Shown here: positions 1 through 8,833 of the stretch, piece after piece
How the letters are laid out: every line of letters begins with the position of its first letter
How positions within the stretch are numbered: the stretch's first letter is position 1
From: a bacterium
Lineage (GTDB): Bacteria; KSB1; UBA2214
Assembly: GCA_029560815.1 (NCBI GenBank)
Contig: JAKQKF010000392.1
Coordinates: 1-32,991 of the forward strand
DNA: 32,991 nucleotides
Direction: 5' to 3'
The notes under the pieces: model-generated
Told to the model about the DNA's origin: nothing
The model's database searches: none
The model's input: the letters and a program-made list of their open reading frames with translations, nothing else
Translations under genes and position numbers: made by a program

Positions 1-141
1 CCGCTCTTGAGAATCACCACCCGGTAGGCGTCCTCATCCGGCGCCGAGCCAAACGCCACGTTGATCGTGTTCGTGTCCACAATCGTGATCGCGGTAGCGT
101 CCGCCGTCGCCTCCACCGGATCGGCACCGGTCAAGTCCCAA
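1..141. repeat. Terminal direct repeat, copy 1 (assembly overlap of a circular genome)
   Basis: These 141 bases are identical to the last 141 bases of the window (32851-32991). A reading frame passes through the repeat without a break when the ends are joined, so the repeat marks closure of a circular or circularly permuted molecule. A length of 141 matches a common largest k-mer of short-read assemblers, so it is more likely an assembly overlap than a biological terminal redundancy. Confidence 0.95.
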
Positions 142-881
142 AGCTGCACAATGATATCCTCTGTCCCCAGGTTGTGCACCACGTCGAAATCGCTCTCGAT
201 CCCATCCCCGATCGTCTCGGCGTAGGCCCCCGTCGGCAGCGTGACCTTTGTAGCGTCGTTCCCCGAATCGTCCTCGACCGTGAACCCGATCAGGTTCAGC
301 GCTGCCCGTTGCGTCATCGGCGTGCCGTTGTCCTGGATCTCGTGTCCGCCTCCACCTCCGCCGCCCTCGCCCGGTATGATCTTATCCTCATACGCGTCAT
401 AGACCAGCGCATCCCCGTCCGCGATGCCGGTCAGATCGACCTCGATCCCGTTGATCTTCGCCGCGTCATGATCCAGATCGGTGATGTCCGTTTCGGTATG
501 GGTGTGCGAGAGCGCGGCGTAGATCGTGTCGAAATATGTTTTCAGCGCCGCCTTGATGTTTGCCCAGCTCAGCCGCTTTTTAGCGTAGCTCGCACCGCTG
601 TCCTCGATGATCGTAACGTCGGCGTCATCCGGCGTGGTTTTCTCATCGATTGCCGCGATCTCGCCGGGCACATCATCATGGATCGCGTTGGCGTCGGTGT
701 GGTCCAGGTCGGTGATTTCCGCCTCCACGTGCGTGTGCACGCCCGGAGCGACCTGGCCCTCATCCGTCCCGATGGTGTGATGGATGCCGTCTGCCGCGTC
801 GATGTCGTTGGCGTGACGCTCCGGATAGCCGTCCGCGTCCCACGCCGCCCGGTCGCCCGCCAATGGAATCCCTTTAGGCAT
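1..881 (-). CDS. Long tail fibre / receptor-binding protein, N-terminal 293 codons (continues across the contig junction)
   Basis: The minus-strand frame starts at ATG 881 (MPKGIPLAGDR...) and is open to base 1. Joined to 32850 it continues in frame to the stop at 32055, giving a 558-aa protein. The N-terminal part has the repetitive look of phage fibre stalks: the motif HTHxExxITDLDH occurs twice (near residues 50 and 137), followed by a Gly-rich hinge and a segment of the type 'GTPMTQRAALNLIGFTVEDD' seen in many fibre proteins. The start overlaps the stop of the upstream gene (874) by 8 bases. It should form a homotrimeric shaft on the tail tip. Fibre identity is inferred from motif style and position; the receptor is unknown. 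Confidence 0.85.
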   Translation of the reverse strand, partial: MPKGIPLAGDRAAWDADGYPERHANDIDAADGIHHTIGTDEGQVAPGVHTHVEAEITDLDHTDANAIHDDVPGEIAAIDEKTTPDDADVTIIEDSGASYAKKRLSWANIKAALKTYFDTIYAALSHTHTETDITDLDHDAAKINGIEVDLTGIADGDALVYDAYEDKIIPGEGGGGGGGHEIQDNGTPMTQRAALNLIGFTVEDDSGNDATKVTLPTGAYAETIGDGIESDFDVVHNLGTEDIIVQLWDLTGADPVEATADATAITIVDTNTINVAFGSAPDEDAYRVVILKS

Positions 882-1209
882 ACGCCACCCCTTCCGTGAC
901 CAACCCTGCCCCCTCTCCCATCGCCGCCCCGCTCACAGACAGACCAGCCGCCTGCTCGAATGTCGCGTCATAGACGTACAGATAACCATGTACGTAGCGA
1001 TAGCCGATCTCGATCATTTGCTGGAACACCCGAATCGGCTTCGGATGTTGACCAAACCCAATCTCAATCAACTCCTGGTTAATTTTGATTGGCTTGGGAA
1101 TCTCACCAAAACCAACCTCAATTATTCCCTGATAAATCCGAAATGCCTTCGGGATCAGCTTGTGGCCTATTTCAATCGATTCTTGTGAGACCTTGATTGC
1201 TTTGGCCAT
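874..1209 (-). CDS. Small tail-tip protein built of four 18-residue repeats
   Basis: 111 aa. Residues 2 to about 75 are four tandem 18-residue units of the pattern K-x-[IF]-[KR]-[VI]-x-Q-x-x-I-E-[IV]-G-x-x-x-x-P/H, followed by a degenerate fifth (GYLYVYD). Each unit alternates polar and hydrophobic residues as in a beta-strand-rich solenoid or fibre. Short proteins with 'VSQ-x-x-IE' repeats are familiar among phage tail genes. The last 25 residues are Gly/Ala-rich and look like a flexible tail or a fibre docking peptide. ATG 1209 overlaps the upstream stop (ATGA), and the 3' end overlaps the fibre start by 8 bases, so translation is coupled. A structural or fibre-chaperone role is inferred from position only. 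Confidence 0.75.
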   Translation of the reverse strand: MAKAIKVSQESIEIGHKLIPKAFRIYQGIIEVGFGEIPKPIKINQELIEIGFGQHPKPIRVFQQMIEIGYRYVHGYLYVYDATFEQAAGLSVSGAAMGEGAGLVTEGVAYA

Positions 1210-2516
1210 CAGGATGCTCCTACCAGTTCTACGCCGATATCCATGTTGTCAATAACATCATCCGTCCACGGATTACCGTCCGGGTCGAGCAGGTCCATCA
1301 CAAATACATGACTGTCCGATGTATAGGCGTTTAGAGCGTCGCTCTTTTTTAGAGTGGCTCCGCTCTTTAGCAGCAGTTTAATCTGTTGAGAGTCTGCTGT
1401 GATTTTCTTGCAGTACACCCAATGAGTGACCATGATCGGTATCTTCTTGGTCGCATCCCAATCTTGGAGAGTGAACAAATCTTGCGCCTCATCAGTCCCC
1501 GTCCAAATGTAATCAGTGGTACTGCCAGGCTTCTCATCAATCTCCGTATAGTGAGGACTGTTGACAGGCAGAGTCGCGCCCAAAGCACCATCCGCAACCG
1601 TGTCGTTGTAGGTCGTGGTCGTGTTATCATTGATCGTGGTGACCAACTTATAGGTTGATCCTCCTGCCTCGGTGCGGTATATTTTCCGGGCAGTCGTGCC
1701 GTCCGGACCGATATCGATATTCGATAAATCCACACTCTGATTCGACGGTTGTACCAGAGCAGATGCGGAGCTTGCAGCCGTCTCTCCGTCTGTGTCCACG
1801 AAGGTCACTTTATAATAATAATCACCCGTCAGACCATCCCCCGCACCGGTCGCAACAGTTGGAGCATCCGGAGCAGCCGACAGTGAAAATCCGGTCTTCA
1901 TCCATTCCTGCGTGGCCGTGTCCCCATCCGGAACCAATCCATCAAAGCGGATGTCCCCCGGCCAGCCGCCCGTACCGATAACGATATCATCCAGTCCGTC
2001 CAGGTAGCTATTTTTATTCTGAATAGTGATCTTCTCAAACGTCACCGACGATCCAGGTTTCGTGTCCCCGCTGTACACAATATCCGCATTACCTTCGATT
2101 TGTGTATAAATATAACCAGAATCGGCAGCAATAAAACGAACCTGAATGTTTTGATAAACCTGCTTGGTAGTGACGATAATTCCACTCGCCTTCCAGACCT
2201 CGTTGACATACGCATCCCACTTAAAATCATCGTTATACTTCACCATCAAATAGTTGCCGTCTGAAAGATATGCCCTTACCTCAGACCCGAAAATTCCTTC
2301 TCTCGGCTTTATCCAGAACCCAACATCAATTTCGTCGGCTGTGTCAGGAATATAAACTGTAAAATACGCAGCCCCGACTGGTTTTCCCGCCAAGTGATAA
2401 CTGCCCGTGTGCGGACCGTCCGTGCTCTGCACAACGCAGTTGGTAGAAAACCAGTTCGGATTAACGGGTTTATTGCCGTACTCAAATCCAGTCCCAAAAA
2501 TCGGTACAAATGGCAT
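1209..2516 (-). CDS. Tail fibre-like protein with lectin-like N-terminus
   Basis: 435 aa. The N-terminal half (about residues 1-205) reads as a jelly-roll/concanavalin-like module (FGTGFEYG..., alternating beta-strands, 'YLDGLDDIVI'), similar in style to carbohydrate-binding domains of phage fibres. Residues about 215-320 form an Fn3/Ig-like region ('YYYKVTFVDTDGETA', 'ARKIYRTEAGGSTYKLV'). The C-terminal 100 residues form another beta-rich module. It lies among tail-tip genes, overlapping the next gene at 1209 (ATGA). Its base composition is visibly more AT-rich than the neighbouring tail genes, as expected for exchangeable receptor-binding parts. Function is inferred. Confidence 0.7.
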   Translation of the reverse strand: MPFVPIFGTGFEYGNKPVNPNWFSTNCVVQSTDGPHTGSYHLAGKPVGAAYFTVYIPDTADEIDVGFWIKPREGIFGSEVRAYLSDGNYLMVKYNDDFKWDAYVNEVWKASGIIVTTKQVYQNIQVRFIAADSGYIYTQIEGNADIVYSGDTKPGSSVTFEKITIQNKNSYLDGLDDIVIGTGGWPGDIRFDGLVPDGDTATQEWMKTGFSLSAAPDAPTVATGAGDGLTGDYYYKVTFVDTDGETAASSASALVQPSNQSVDLSNIDIGPDGTTARKIYRTEAGGSTYKLVTTINDNTTTTYNDTVADGALGATLPVNSPHYTEIDEKPGSTTDYIWTGTDEAQDLFTLQDWDATKKIPIMVTHWVYCKKITADSQQIKLLLKSGATLKKSDALNAYTSDSHVFVMDLLDPDGNPWTDDVIDNMDIGVELVGAS

Positions 2517-2524
2517 TCTTCACC

Positions 2525-3205
2525 TCACTCGTTGAACGGATCGTCCGCGTTTGAACCCAACGCCGTCCCGCCGATGATCTTCAAATTCCCGGCGCTTTCC
2601 GGGTCGCGGTAGCCGGCGTAGCCGCTCCCGCCCCCCAGCGCCCCGCTGCCGTCCAGATAGCAGTTATGACAGACCAGATCGCCCGATGAACTGACATGCA
2701 CCGCGTGTACGCCGCCCGCCCCGTTGTTGACCGGCGCGATCCGGCAGTTGTATATCCGCGCTTCCCCGCTCGACGGCGCTGCGACGCCGACCAACGGATT
2801 TCCATCCGTGGCAGTCGGCGCAACGGCGATATCCATCAGCGCCGCCCCTTCCCCCAGCGTCAGCGTGCCGGTCAGGATGCAGCTCTCTGGAGAAATTCCC
2901 AGCAGCGTCACCCCCGCCGGCACGCTGTGATTGCCCGCGATCGTCACCGCCGGAAGCAGCACCACATTTCCGCTCGCCGCCGCCGCCAGCGCCGCGGTCA
3001 GCCCCGCCTCCGTCGCCGCAAACTCCGCAACCGGGTCCCCATTGGATTTGTACAGCAGGATCGCATCCCCGCCCAGCCCAACCTTGTTATCGGCGATGTC
3101 GATCCCAGGCCCTTCGCCGGCGGTCAGGGTCGCCTCCGAGACCGCCACCATCAGCGGCCGCAGGCGTTTGGCCAGCGTGGTCAGCAGATCGTTGATATTA
3201 GCCAT
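2525..3205 (-). CDS. Minor tail protein, beta-helix (pectate-lyase-like) type
   Basis: 226 aa from ATG 3205 (MANINDLL). The frame extends five codons further upstream, but this start overlaps the preceding stop (3198) by only 8 bases. After an N-terminal helix, residues about 60-226 show short beta-rungs spaced by turns ('VVLLPAVTIAGNHSVPAGV', 'CILTGTLTLGEGAAL', 'IYNCRIAP', 'LVCHNCYLDGSG'), the signature of a right-handed parallel beta-helix used in phage tailspikes. No catalytic motif is recognised, so binding rather than cleavage of a surface glycan is the safer reading. Confidence 0.7.
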   Translation of the reverse strand: MANINDLLTTLAKRLRPLMVAVSEATLTAGEGPGIDIADNKVGLGGDAILLYKSNGDPVAEFAATEAGLTAALAAAASGNVVLLPAVTIAGNHSVPAGVTLLGISPESCILTGTLTLGEGAALMDIAVAPTATDGNPLVGVAAPSSGEARIYNCRIAPVNNGAGGVHAVHVSSSGDLVCHNCYLDGSGALGGGSGYAGYRDPESAGNLKIIGGTALGSNADDPFNE

Positions 3206-4265
3206 CCCTCGGCACTCCAATATCCCACGGGCTTTGCTCGCCTCGTGGGGTCAAAATCAGCCGATCATCCGCCGGCGTGTATTCCGCCTCCTCGATGAAC
3301 ATCAGCGACGGATCCGCCAGTTTCGACGTATCCAGGCTGCCCGGGATCACGTCCTTCAATCTGGCGTACACCCCCACCGGGCACTGCTCCCGGCGAACTG
3401 GCACATCAAACGCGTCCCGCAGCTCGCCCCGCTTGGTGATCAGGTATGGGTTAGCGGAAGTCGGCTCCTCGTACACCCGCAGCCGGCGGTTGATGGCCAC
3501 CGTGGCCAGCATGCGCCTATAATTCGAAGTTCCCATATTGAGCAGCTCCTCGATCTCGTAAAGCGCCAGCCCGTCCCCGTCCCTGAATTCGGAGATCGAC
3601 AGCCCGCTGGCGATATCCAGATCGACCGCGGTGACAAATTCCCCCGCCGCGGTTGCGATCTCGGAGATCTGCGTGGCCGTGTCCACCAGATCCGTGCCCA
3701 CGTTCTGGTAATAGCACCAGCCCAGGGTATCGTACCAGCCGCGCCCGCGCAAAACCACCCCCAGCTCGCCGCCCTCCGCCGGCGCGATGGTCGGGATCGG
3801 GTATTTTTTCTGCGCCAGCAGCATCGCCCGCGCCGCCTCGGCGTGCGCCTGGGCCGAGCCCGAGCTGGTGAAGAGCAGCTCCTTTTTGCCGTACTCCCCT
3901 GACGAATCAGTATCCTCCAGCCAGCCCGTGGTCTGCCTTCCGGCGTCGGATGTGTAGGCAACGGCGATTCGGTTGTACATCGAATCGATATTCACGCCCA
4001 CGGTCCAGGCCGGCAGGCTCAGCTCGACCTCGGCGATGTAGCCCCACCAGACCGCATCCCCCCGGGTGGAGTAGAGGATCAGCGGGCATCTCAGCCGCTC
4101 GATCATCTCCCACAGGTCATTTTCATCCTCCGCCATCACGCTTACCTCGGCCTGTTTTGGCCCGCCGAACACCGACCAGGAGTAGCGCTGGACTTTGTAG
4201 CGGACCGGTAAAGTCTGCAGCTCATCCGAAAATGCCCGGCTCTGGATGTGGACCGTCAGGCTCAT
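3198..4265 (-). CDS. Tail-tip / baseplate hub-like minor tail protein
   Basis: 355 aa, starting at ATG 4265 that overlaps the upstream stop (ATGA). The first 90 residues resemble the N-terminal beta-barrel region of tail-associated (hub) proteins ('VQRYSWSVFGGPKQAEVSV', 'LILYSTRGDAVWWGYIAEV'). This type of protein typically plugs the tail tube and organises the tip. It lies two genes downstream of the tape measure, the usual position of the hub after the distal tail protein. No hydrolase motif is visible. The family could not be named with certainty. Confidence 0.65.
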   Translation of the reverse strand: MSLTVHIQSRAFSDELQTLPVRYKVQRYSWSVFGGPKQAEVSVMAEDENDLWEMIERLRCPLILYSTRGDAVWWGYIAEVELSLPAWTVGVNIDSMYNRIAVAYTSDAGRQTTGWLEDTDSSGEYGKKELLFTSSGSAQAHAEAARAMLLAQKKYPIPTIAPAEGGELGVVLRGRGWYDTLGWCYYQNVGTDLVDTATQISEIATAAGEFVTAVDLDIASGLSISEFRDGDGLALYEIEELLNMGTSNYRRMLATVAINRRLRVYEEPTSANPYLITKRGELRDAFDVPVRREQCPVGVYARLKDVIPGSLDTSKLADPSLMFIEEAEYTPADDRLILTPRGEQSPWDIGVPRDG

Positions 4266-5800
4266 ACCGTCAGCCTCCGCGGGCGGTAGTAGATTTTCAC
4301 GCTCAGCGTGCGGTAGATCACGAACGATCCTGCCTGCGGCATATGCAGGAAATACAGCCGCTGCAGCTTGCCGGGCTGCAGCAGGATCGGCTCGCCGTAG
4401 CCGACATAGTGCCCGGTTTTTCCAGCCGGCGTCCAGCCGTCGGTGTAGAGATAGCCGTCGATGGCGTCGTCCACGATTCGCGCCTCATATCCCAGGCCGT
4501 AGCCCTTGTGGGTCAATTTGCGCCAGCCGTCCAGCGGCGTGAGCTGCAGAAAGTCCAGCTCGAACGAATGGCTCACGCTGGATTTGGCCGAGAGCACCAG
4601 GTCCAGCGGATATAGATCTCCAGCCCCGACCAGGTAGGGCGGCAGGCGCATACTGACCAGCTCCTGCAGGGAGATCGTTCCGAGCAGCGTCAGCGGCCCC
4701 TCCCAGATTGTGGTCAGAGCAAACTTAACTTTGAACCTGAGCCAGGTGCTGGAAGATACTGATCCGGTAATGTTCCCGATGATGCGCACATAACGACCCG
4801 CCAGTTTGTTGAGCAGCTCCGTGGAGAGCGTCCAGGTCAGCAGATCCACCTCAGTCGATCCTTCCCACGCGCAGTCTTTATACTGGTTCCCGGATAAAAA
4901 ATAGCTGTCTTTTGTGGTTTCTCCGCTGGCATCCTCGGCCTCGAGGATGTGCTCGAAATTGGCCGGATCGCTCTCCACGTTGTGCCCGATCCAGATATAG
5001 CCGCAGCGGGTGGCCGAATCATAGTTATTCGTGATCTCGATCCTGGCCGCACCCGGCAGATCGCCCTCCACGTCTCCCTCGGCGATCTCTACATAATTAC
5101 ACACCGGCCCATCGATCCCGATGTATGATCCAGCCGCCGCGTCCTGCACATCCTCGGCCACCACAAAATAACCGGCGTGCCCGCCGTCGGTGATGGTGTA
5201 ATCGCCGTCGTTGGCCGCCGAGCCGTATATGTTGACCGTCATCCCGGTCAGAAAATCCGCCAGCCCGTTGCCCGAATCCAATACCTTTTTCGTCCCCGCC
5301 TCGAAGCTGATCGTGTTGGCGGTCCTGTGCAGCCGCGGGTTATAGATCGGCAACCCGTCTGTGTTGGCCGTGTCCAGCGGATTGCTCAGCGCCAGCTGCG
5401 CCTCCGGCCCCTCCCAGTATGGCGCCCGCTCGATAATCAGGCTGGCCAGCGCCTTGTACTCTTTCCAGCGCCGGGTCAGCCCGGTATCCAGGCGCAGCTC
5501 GCCGTCAGAGATCCGCGAGCGCCAGGCGTCCAGGCTTTCATCCACTGCGAAATTCAGGTACACCCCATCCGGGCCGGTTTTGTGATTCCGCGCCCACTCG
5601 AACGCCCGGTTAATTGCCCGGATTTTCTCGGCCAAGTCCTCGTGCGAGCTGCCGCGGATGATCAGCTCCACCTGGTCCGAAGTCGGCTCTGCCTGACTGA
5701 CCGGCGTATCCGGGTAAAACCCGTCCCGCACCGCGTAGGAGATCCTGTCGTGCAGATCGATCGTTGTGCTGCCGTAGGTGATGGTCATATATAGGCTCAT
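4262..5800 (-). CDS. Distal tail (Dit)-like minor tail protein
   Basis: 512 aa from ATG 5800 (MSLYMTITYG). The open frame runs further upstream but there overlaps the tape-measure gene, and this ATG sits one base from its stop (5802). The first 130 residues look like a Dit N-terminal ring domain ('ITYGSTTIDLHDRISYAV', 'RISDGELRLDTGLTRRWK'). A long beta-rich insertion or C-terminal region follows that may bind carbohydrate ('YVRIIGNITGSVSSSTWLRF', 'SFELDFLQLTPLDGWRKL'). Position directly after the tape measure is the canonical Dit location in siphophages. Length exceeds minimal Dit proteins, as in 'evolved' Dit proteins with added modules; that is an inference. Confidence 0.7.
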   Translation of the reverse strand: MSLYMTITYGSTTIDLHDRISYAVRDGFYPDTPVSQAEPTSDQVELIIRGSSHEDLAEKIRAINRAFEWARNHKTGPDGVYLNFAVDESLDAWRSRISDGELRLDTGLTRRWKEYKALASLIIERAPYWEGPEAQLALSNPLDTANTDGLPIYNPRLHRTANTISFEAGTKKVLDSGNGLADFLTGMTVNIYGSAANDGDYTITDGGHAGYFVVAEDVQDAAAGSYIGIDGPVCNYVEIAEGDVEGDLPGAARIEITNNYDSATRCGYIWIGHNVESDPANFEHILEAEDASGETTKDSYFLSGNQYKDCAWEGSTEVDLLTWTLSTELLNKLAGRYVRIIGNITGSVSSSTWLRFKVKFALTTIWEGPLTLLGTISLQELVSMRLPPYLVGAGDLYPLDLVLSAKSSVSHSFELDFLQLTPLDGWRKLTHKGYGLGYEARIVDDAIDGYLYTDGWTPAGKTGHYVGYGEPILLQPGKLQRLYFLHMPQAGSFVIYRTLSVKIYYRPRRLTV

Positions 5801-5801
5801 C

Positions 5802-8054
5802 TCATCTCGCCTTCTGTGCCTCCTGCAGGACGATCCGCGCCAGCCGGCGCATGTCCATGTCCCGCGAAAGCGTCGCATGGATCGTGATGTTGACCGGCGC
5901 CGGCTGAGCTACGCCGGCCCCCGCCGCGCTCACGGTCAGCCCGCCGGTCGATATGCCCTCCGTCAGCCCGTTGATCGACCGGCCGATATCCCGCTGGATC
6001 TGGCGGAACGAATCGATCCAGCCCTGGCCCAGCCCGAGCGCCATGTTTCGGCCAATATCCATGAACACCCCGGACGGTGAATGCTCATCCAGCTGATTCG
6101 TGACCCCTCCAACAATTCCCTGGATGAATTTCTTGACTTGCTCTCCGAGCCACCCTGCTTTTTCTTTGATCCCTTCCCAGATGCCGGTCACGATATTCCG
6201 CCCAACATCATAGATTTGCTCGGCCAATTCGACCACTCCATCCACCAGCGCGGTGATGATATCCCCGGCCGCCTGGCCGAGCTGCGGCAGCATTCCGCCA
6301 ATCCCCTCGATCAGCGCCAGCACCAGCTCCACCGCCGCCTCGCCGATCATCGGCAGCATCTCGATGATCGCCTCGATCAGCGCCGTGATCAGCTCCGGCA
6401 CCGCCTCGATCAGCGTCGGGATGGCCGTGATCAATCCCTGCACCAGCGCCAGGATGATCTGCAGCGCAGCGTCTAAGAGCAGCGGCAGATTCTCGATCAG
6501 CGTCTGGATGATCTTGGGGATGATCTCGATGATTGCCGGGATCAGCTGCGGCAACGCCTGGGCGATGCCCAGCGCCAGGGTGATGATCAGTTTCAATCCG
6601 GCGTCCAGGAGCATCGGCAGCTGCCCGAGCAGCCCCGTGGCCAACGCCGTGATCAGCTGGATGCCCGCCGTGATCAGCATGGGCAGGTTTTCCAAAATAA
6701 ACGCCACGATTGATTGGATGATCGACAGCAGCGCCGGGATCATCGCCGGCAGGTTGACCAGTATGGCGTCGATGATCCCCTGCAGGATCCCCAGACCGGC
6801 CTCCATGATCTCCGGCGCCTTTTTGGCGATGTCCGCGATGATCTTGCCCAGCAGCCCGCCGATCCCCTCGGCCATTTTTCCCAGGTCGCCGTCCGCGCCG
6901 CCCACGATGTTCGCCAGGTCCTTCATGTAGCCCTTGAGCGTGCCGCTGATCCCCCTAAACCCGGGCAAAAACGCAGCCGCCAGCGTACCCATGATGCCCT
7001 GGGCTGAGCCTTTCAGCCCCTCGATCTCATCCCCAAACGCCTCCAGTCCCTCGACCGCCTCGGTGCTCATCACCGCGCCGGTCTCGTGCGCCTCATCCGT
7101 CAGCCGCGCCAGCTCATCCGAGCCGGCCTTGATCAGCGGGTTCAGGTCCATCGCTGAGCGCCCAAAAATCTCCATCGCCAGCGCGTCCCGCTCGGTCTCG
7201 TTGTCCACTTTCCCCAGCGCGTCGATCAACTCGCCGAATACCGTCTCCGAATCGCGCAGCTCGCCGTTGGCGTCACGAACGGACACCCCGAGTGTTTCAA
7301 ACGCCGCGGTGATCTCTTTGGAGGTGCCAACGTCGCTCATCGAGCGCGTCATCCGCGCCAGGCTGCGCGCGATCGTATCCACGTCCGTGCCGACCTGCCC
7401 GCCGATGTACTGCAGCTCCTGCAGTTTCTCCACCGAAAGCCCGGTCTGCAGGCTCATATCCACCAGCTCGCCGGCCGCGTCCGCGGCCTTCATCACCATC
7501 CCGCCGATCGCCCCGGCAGCCGCCAGCGCCGCCGTTCCCACCGCGGCGATCGCCTTTGCGCCTGTTTTCAAAACCTTGCCCAGCCCGCCGGCGATGGATT
7601 TGAGTTTCTCCAGCTTCCCGCCGGCGTGGTCGGTTTTATCCCCCAGTTCCTTCATTTCATTGCCGGCTTGGTCGGCCTCTTTGCCCATCTCATCCAGCGC
7701 CCGCTCGGACTGGCCAAGCTCCGTCTGCATCTTACCAAGCGTCTCGGTTTCCCGGTTAATTTTGATCTGCAGCTCCGCCAGCTCTTTCGCGCTCGCCTTG
7801 CCGCTCGAGGCCAGCTCGTTGTATACCCCCTGCAGCCCGTCCACTTTTTTTCGCTGCAGCTCAATGGTCTGGGTAAGCGAGGATATTCGCTTCTCGAGCC
7901 CCTCCTGCGATTTACCCCAGTCTCCTATTGCGGCCGCCGACGCGCGGAATCCGGATTCGATCACGCGGATTTCGCGCTGCAGATCAGCGACGCCCGCTTT
8001 GTAGTTCGTCGAATCAAACTGGACGCGCTGCGAGAGAGGGGGCAGGTCGCTCAT
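5802..8054 (-). CDS. Tail tape measure protein
   Basis: 750 aa, the longest gene in the genome. Residues 1-150 form a charged coiled coil ('IELQRKKVDGLQGVYNELA'). Residues about 150-330 resemble the TP901-type core ('AADAAGELVDMSLQTGLSVE', 'AMEIFGRSAMDLNPLIKAGS'). Residues about 400-640 are a striking run of hydrophobic helices with a repeating LP-M/L-L-x-A-x-x-I-I-x-A-L pattern. The end carries 'HSPSGVFMDIGRNMALGLGQGWIDSF', the conserved C-terminal motif of many tape measures. It determines tail length and helps deliver DNA through the membrane. ATG 8054 abuts the methyltransferase stop (TAATG). Confidence 0.95.
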   Translation of the reverse strand: MSDLPPLSQRVQFDSTNYKAGVADLQREIRVIESGFRASAAAIGDWGKSQEGLEKRISSLTQTIELQRKKVDGLQGVYNELASSGKASAKELAELQIKINRETETLGKMQTELGQSERALDEMGKEADQAGNEMKELGDKTDHAGGKLEKLKSIAGGLGKVLKTGAKAIAAVGTAALAAAGAIGGMVMKAADAAGELVDMSLQTGLSVEKLQELQYIGGQVGTDVDTIARSLARMTRSMSDVGTSKEITAAFETLGVSVRDANGELRDSETVFGELIDALGKVDNETERDALAMEIFGRSAMDLNPLIKAGSDELARLTDEAHETGAVMSTEAVEGLEAFGDEIEGLKGSAQGIMGTLAAAFLPGFRGISGTLKGYMKDLANIVGGADGDLGKMAEGIGGLLGKIIADIAKKAPEIMEAGLGILQGIIDAILVNLPAMIPALLSIIQSIVAFILENLPMLITAGIQLITALATGLLGQLPMLLDAGLKLIITLALGIAQALPQLIPAIIEIIPKIIQTLIENLPLLLDAALQIILALVQGLITAIPTLIEAVPELITALIEAIIEMLPMIGEAAVELVLALIEGIGGMLPQLGQAAGDIITALVDGVVELAEQIYDVGRNIVTGIWEGIKEKAGWLGEQVKKFIQGIVGGVTNQLDEHSPSGVFMDIGRNMALGLGQGWIDSFRQIQRDIGRSINGLTEGISTGGLTVSAAGAGVAQPAPVNITIHATLSRDMDMRRLARIVLQEAQKAR

Positions 8055-8833
8055 TACATCACCTCAAGATTTTCCACCGCCGCGATTTCATTTTCACCAG
8101 TGATGAATATTTCCGGCGCCGGATATTCGGCCTCGCCCGTGACAGCGATCTCCGGGATTTCGACGGCGGCATCCTCGCCTGTCACGATGATTTCCGGCCT
8201 GGGGACAAACACCCGCTTGACCGTCGTGATCGGCAGCGGCGGGTAATTCTCGCAGGTCTCCATCTCCACCTGCATCCAGCCCAGCGATTCGAAAATCTCC
8301 TGATAATTCCGATTCCAGGCGTGTTCCGAAACCACCCCGCGCGATTCGCCCTCCACCGTGACGATCAATTTCCTGGCCTTTTGCGCGATCCGCTCGAACA
8401 GCCACTCATGCTCGGGTGGGATGTGCATCAGCAGCCCCGACGTGTAGATCACGTCGAACTCATCCACCTCCTCGATCACCCGCTCGGCTGGCCCGATCAG
8501 CACCTGGGTGCGTTTGTATGTTGGGAAATGCTCGCGCCCCACCTCCACGGTTTTCGGGCTGATCTCGATCCCGGCCACGTGTTTGAACCCGGCTTTTTTC
8601 AGCGCCACCAGATTCCGCCCGGTCCCGCAGCCGATCTCGAGGATCGTGTCGGTTTTGTCCGCATACAGCTCCATCGTTTTCACCCACAGCTTGGAGACCT
8701 CATCCAGCGTTAAGTAAAACTCCGGCCGGCAGGTGCGGATCCGTTTCTCCGGCGCGCCGGAGGTAGTCGGATCCAGCCAGAACTGGATCCGGTTGAATAC
8801 ATACGGTTTTGGTTTTTTCGATTTGGTTTTCAT
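8054..8833 (-). CDS. Class I SAM-dependent methyltransferase with a C-terminal triple repeat
   Basis: 259 aa. Motif I of class I methyltransferases is clear at residues 63-74 (TILEIGCGTGRN). An acidic residue follows at the next strand ('VAGIEISPKTVEVGREHF'), and 'FDVIYTSGLLMHIPP' matches the motif IV region of small-molecule or protein methyltransferases rather than a DNA methylase (no DPPY/NPPF). Residues about 210-250 hold three copies of P-E-I-x-[VI]-T-G-E, absent from ordinary methyltransferases. The gene overlaps the glycosyltransferase-like gene (ATGA at 8830-8833) and abuts the tape measure. It probably acts with its neighbour on a sugar or virion protein. The substrate is unknown. 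Confidence 0.85.
   Translation of the reverse strand: MKTKSKKPKPYVFNRIQFWLDPTTSGAPEKRIRTCRPEFYLTLDEVSKLWVKTMELYADKTDTILEIGCGTGRNLVALKKAGFKHVAGIEISPKTVEVGREHFPTYKRTQVLIGPAERVIEEVDEFDVIYTSGLLMHIPPEHEWLFERIAQKARKLIVTVEGESRGVVSEHAWNRNYQEIFESLGWMQVEMETCENYPPLPITTVKRVFVPRPEIIVTGEDAAVEIPEIAVTGEAEYPAPEIFITGENEIAAVENLEVM

Noticed and set aside
174..899. 241-codon plus-strand ORF
   Set aside because: It lies opposite the fibre N-terminal frame, is Arg/Val-rich and has no family-like motif; the minus frame is the real gene.
874..2516. Diversity-generating retroelement acting on the fibre region
   Set aside because: No reverse transcriptase and no template/variable repeat pair were seen.
6934..8004. 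356-codon plus-strand ORF opposite the tape measure
   Set aside because: Ser/Pro/Ile-rich composition is the antisense image of the Ala/Leu/Ile helices of the tape measure.
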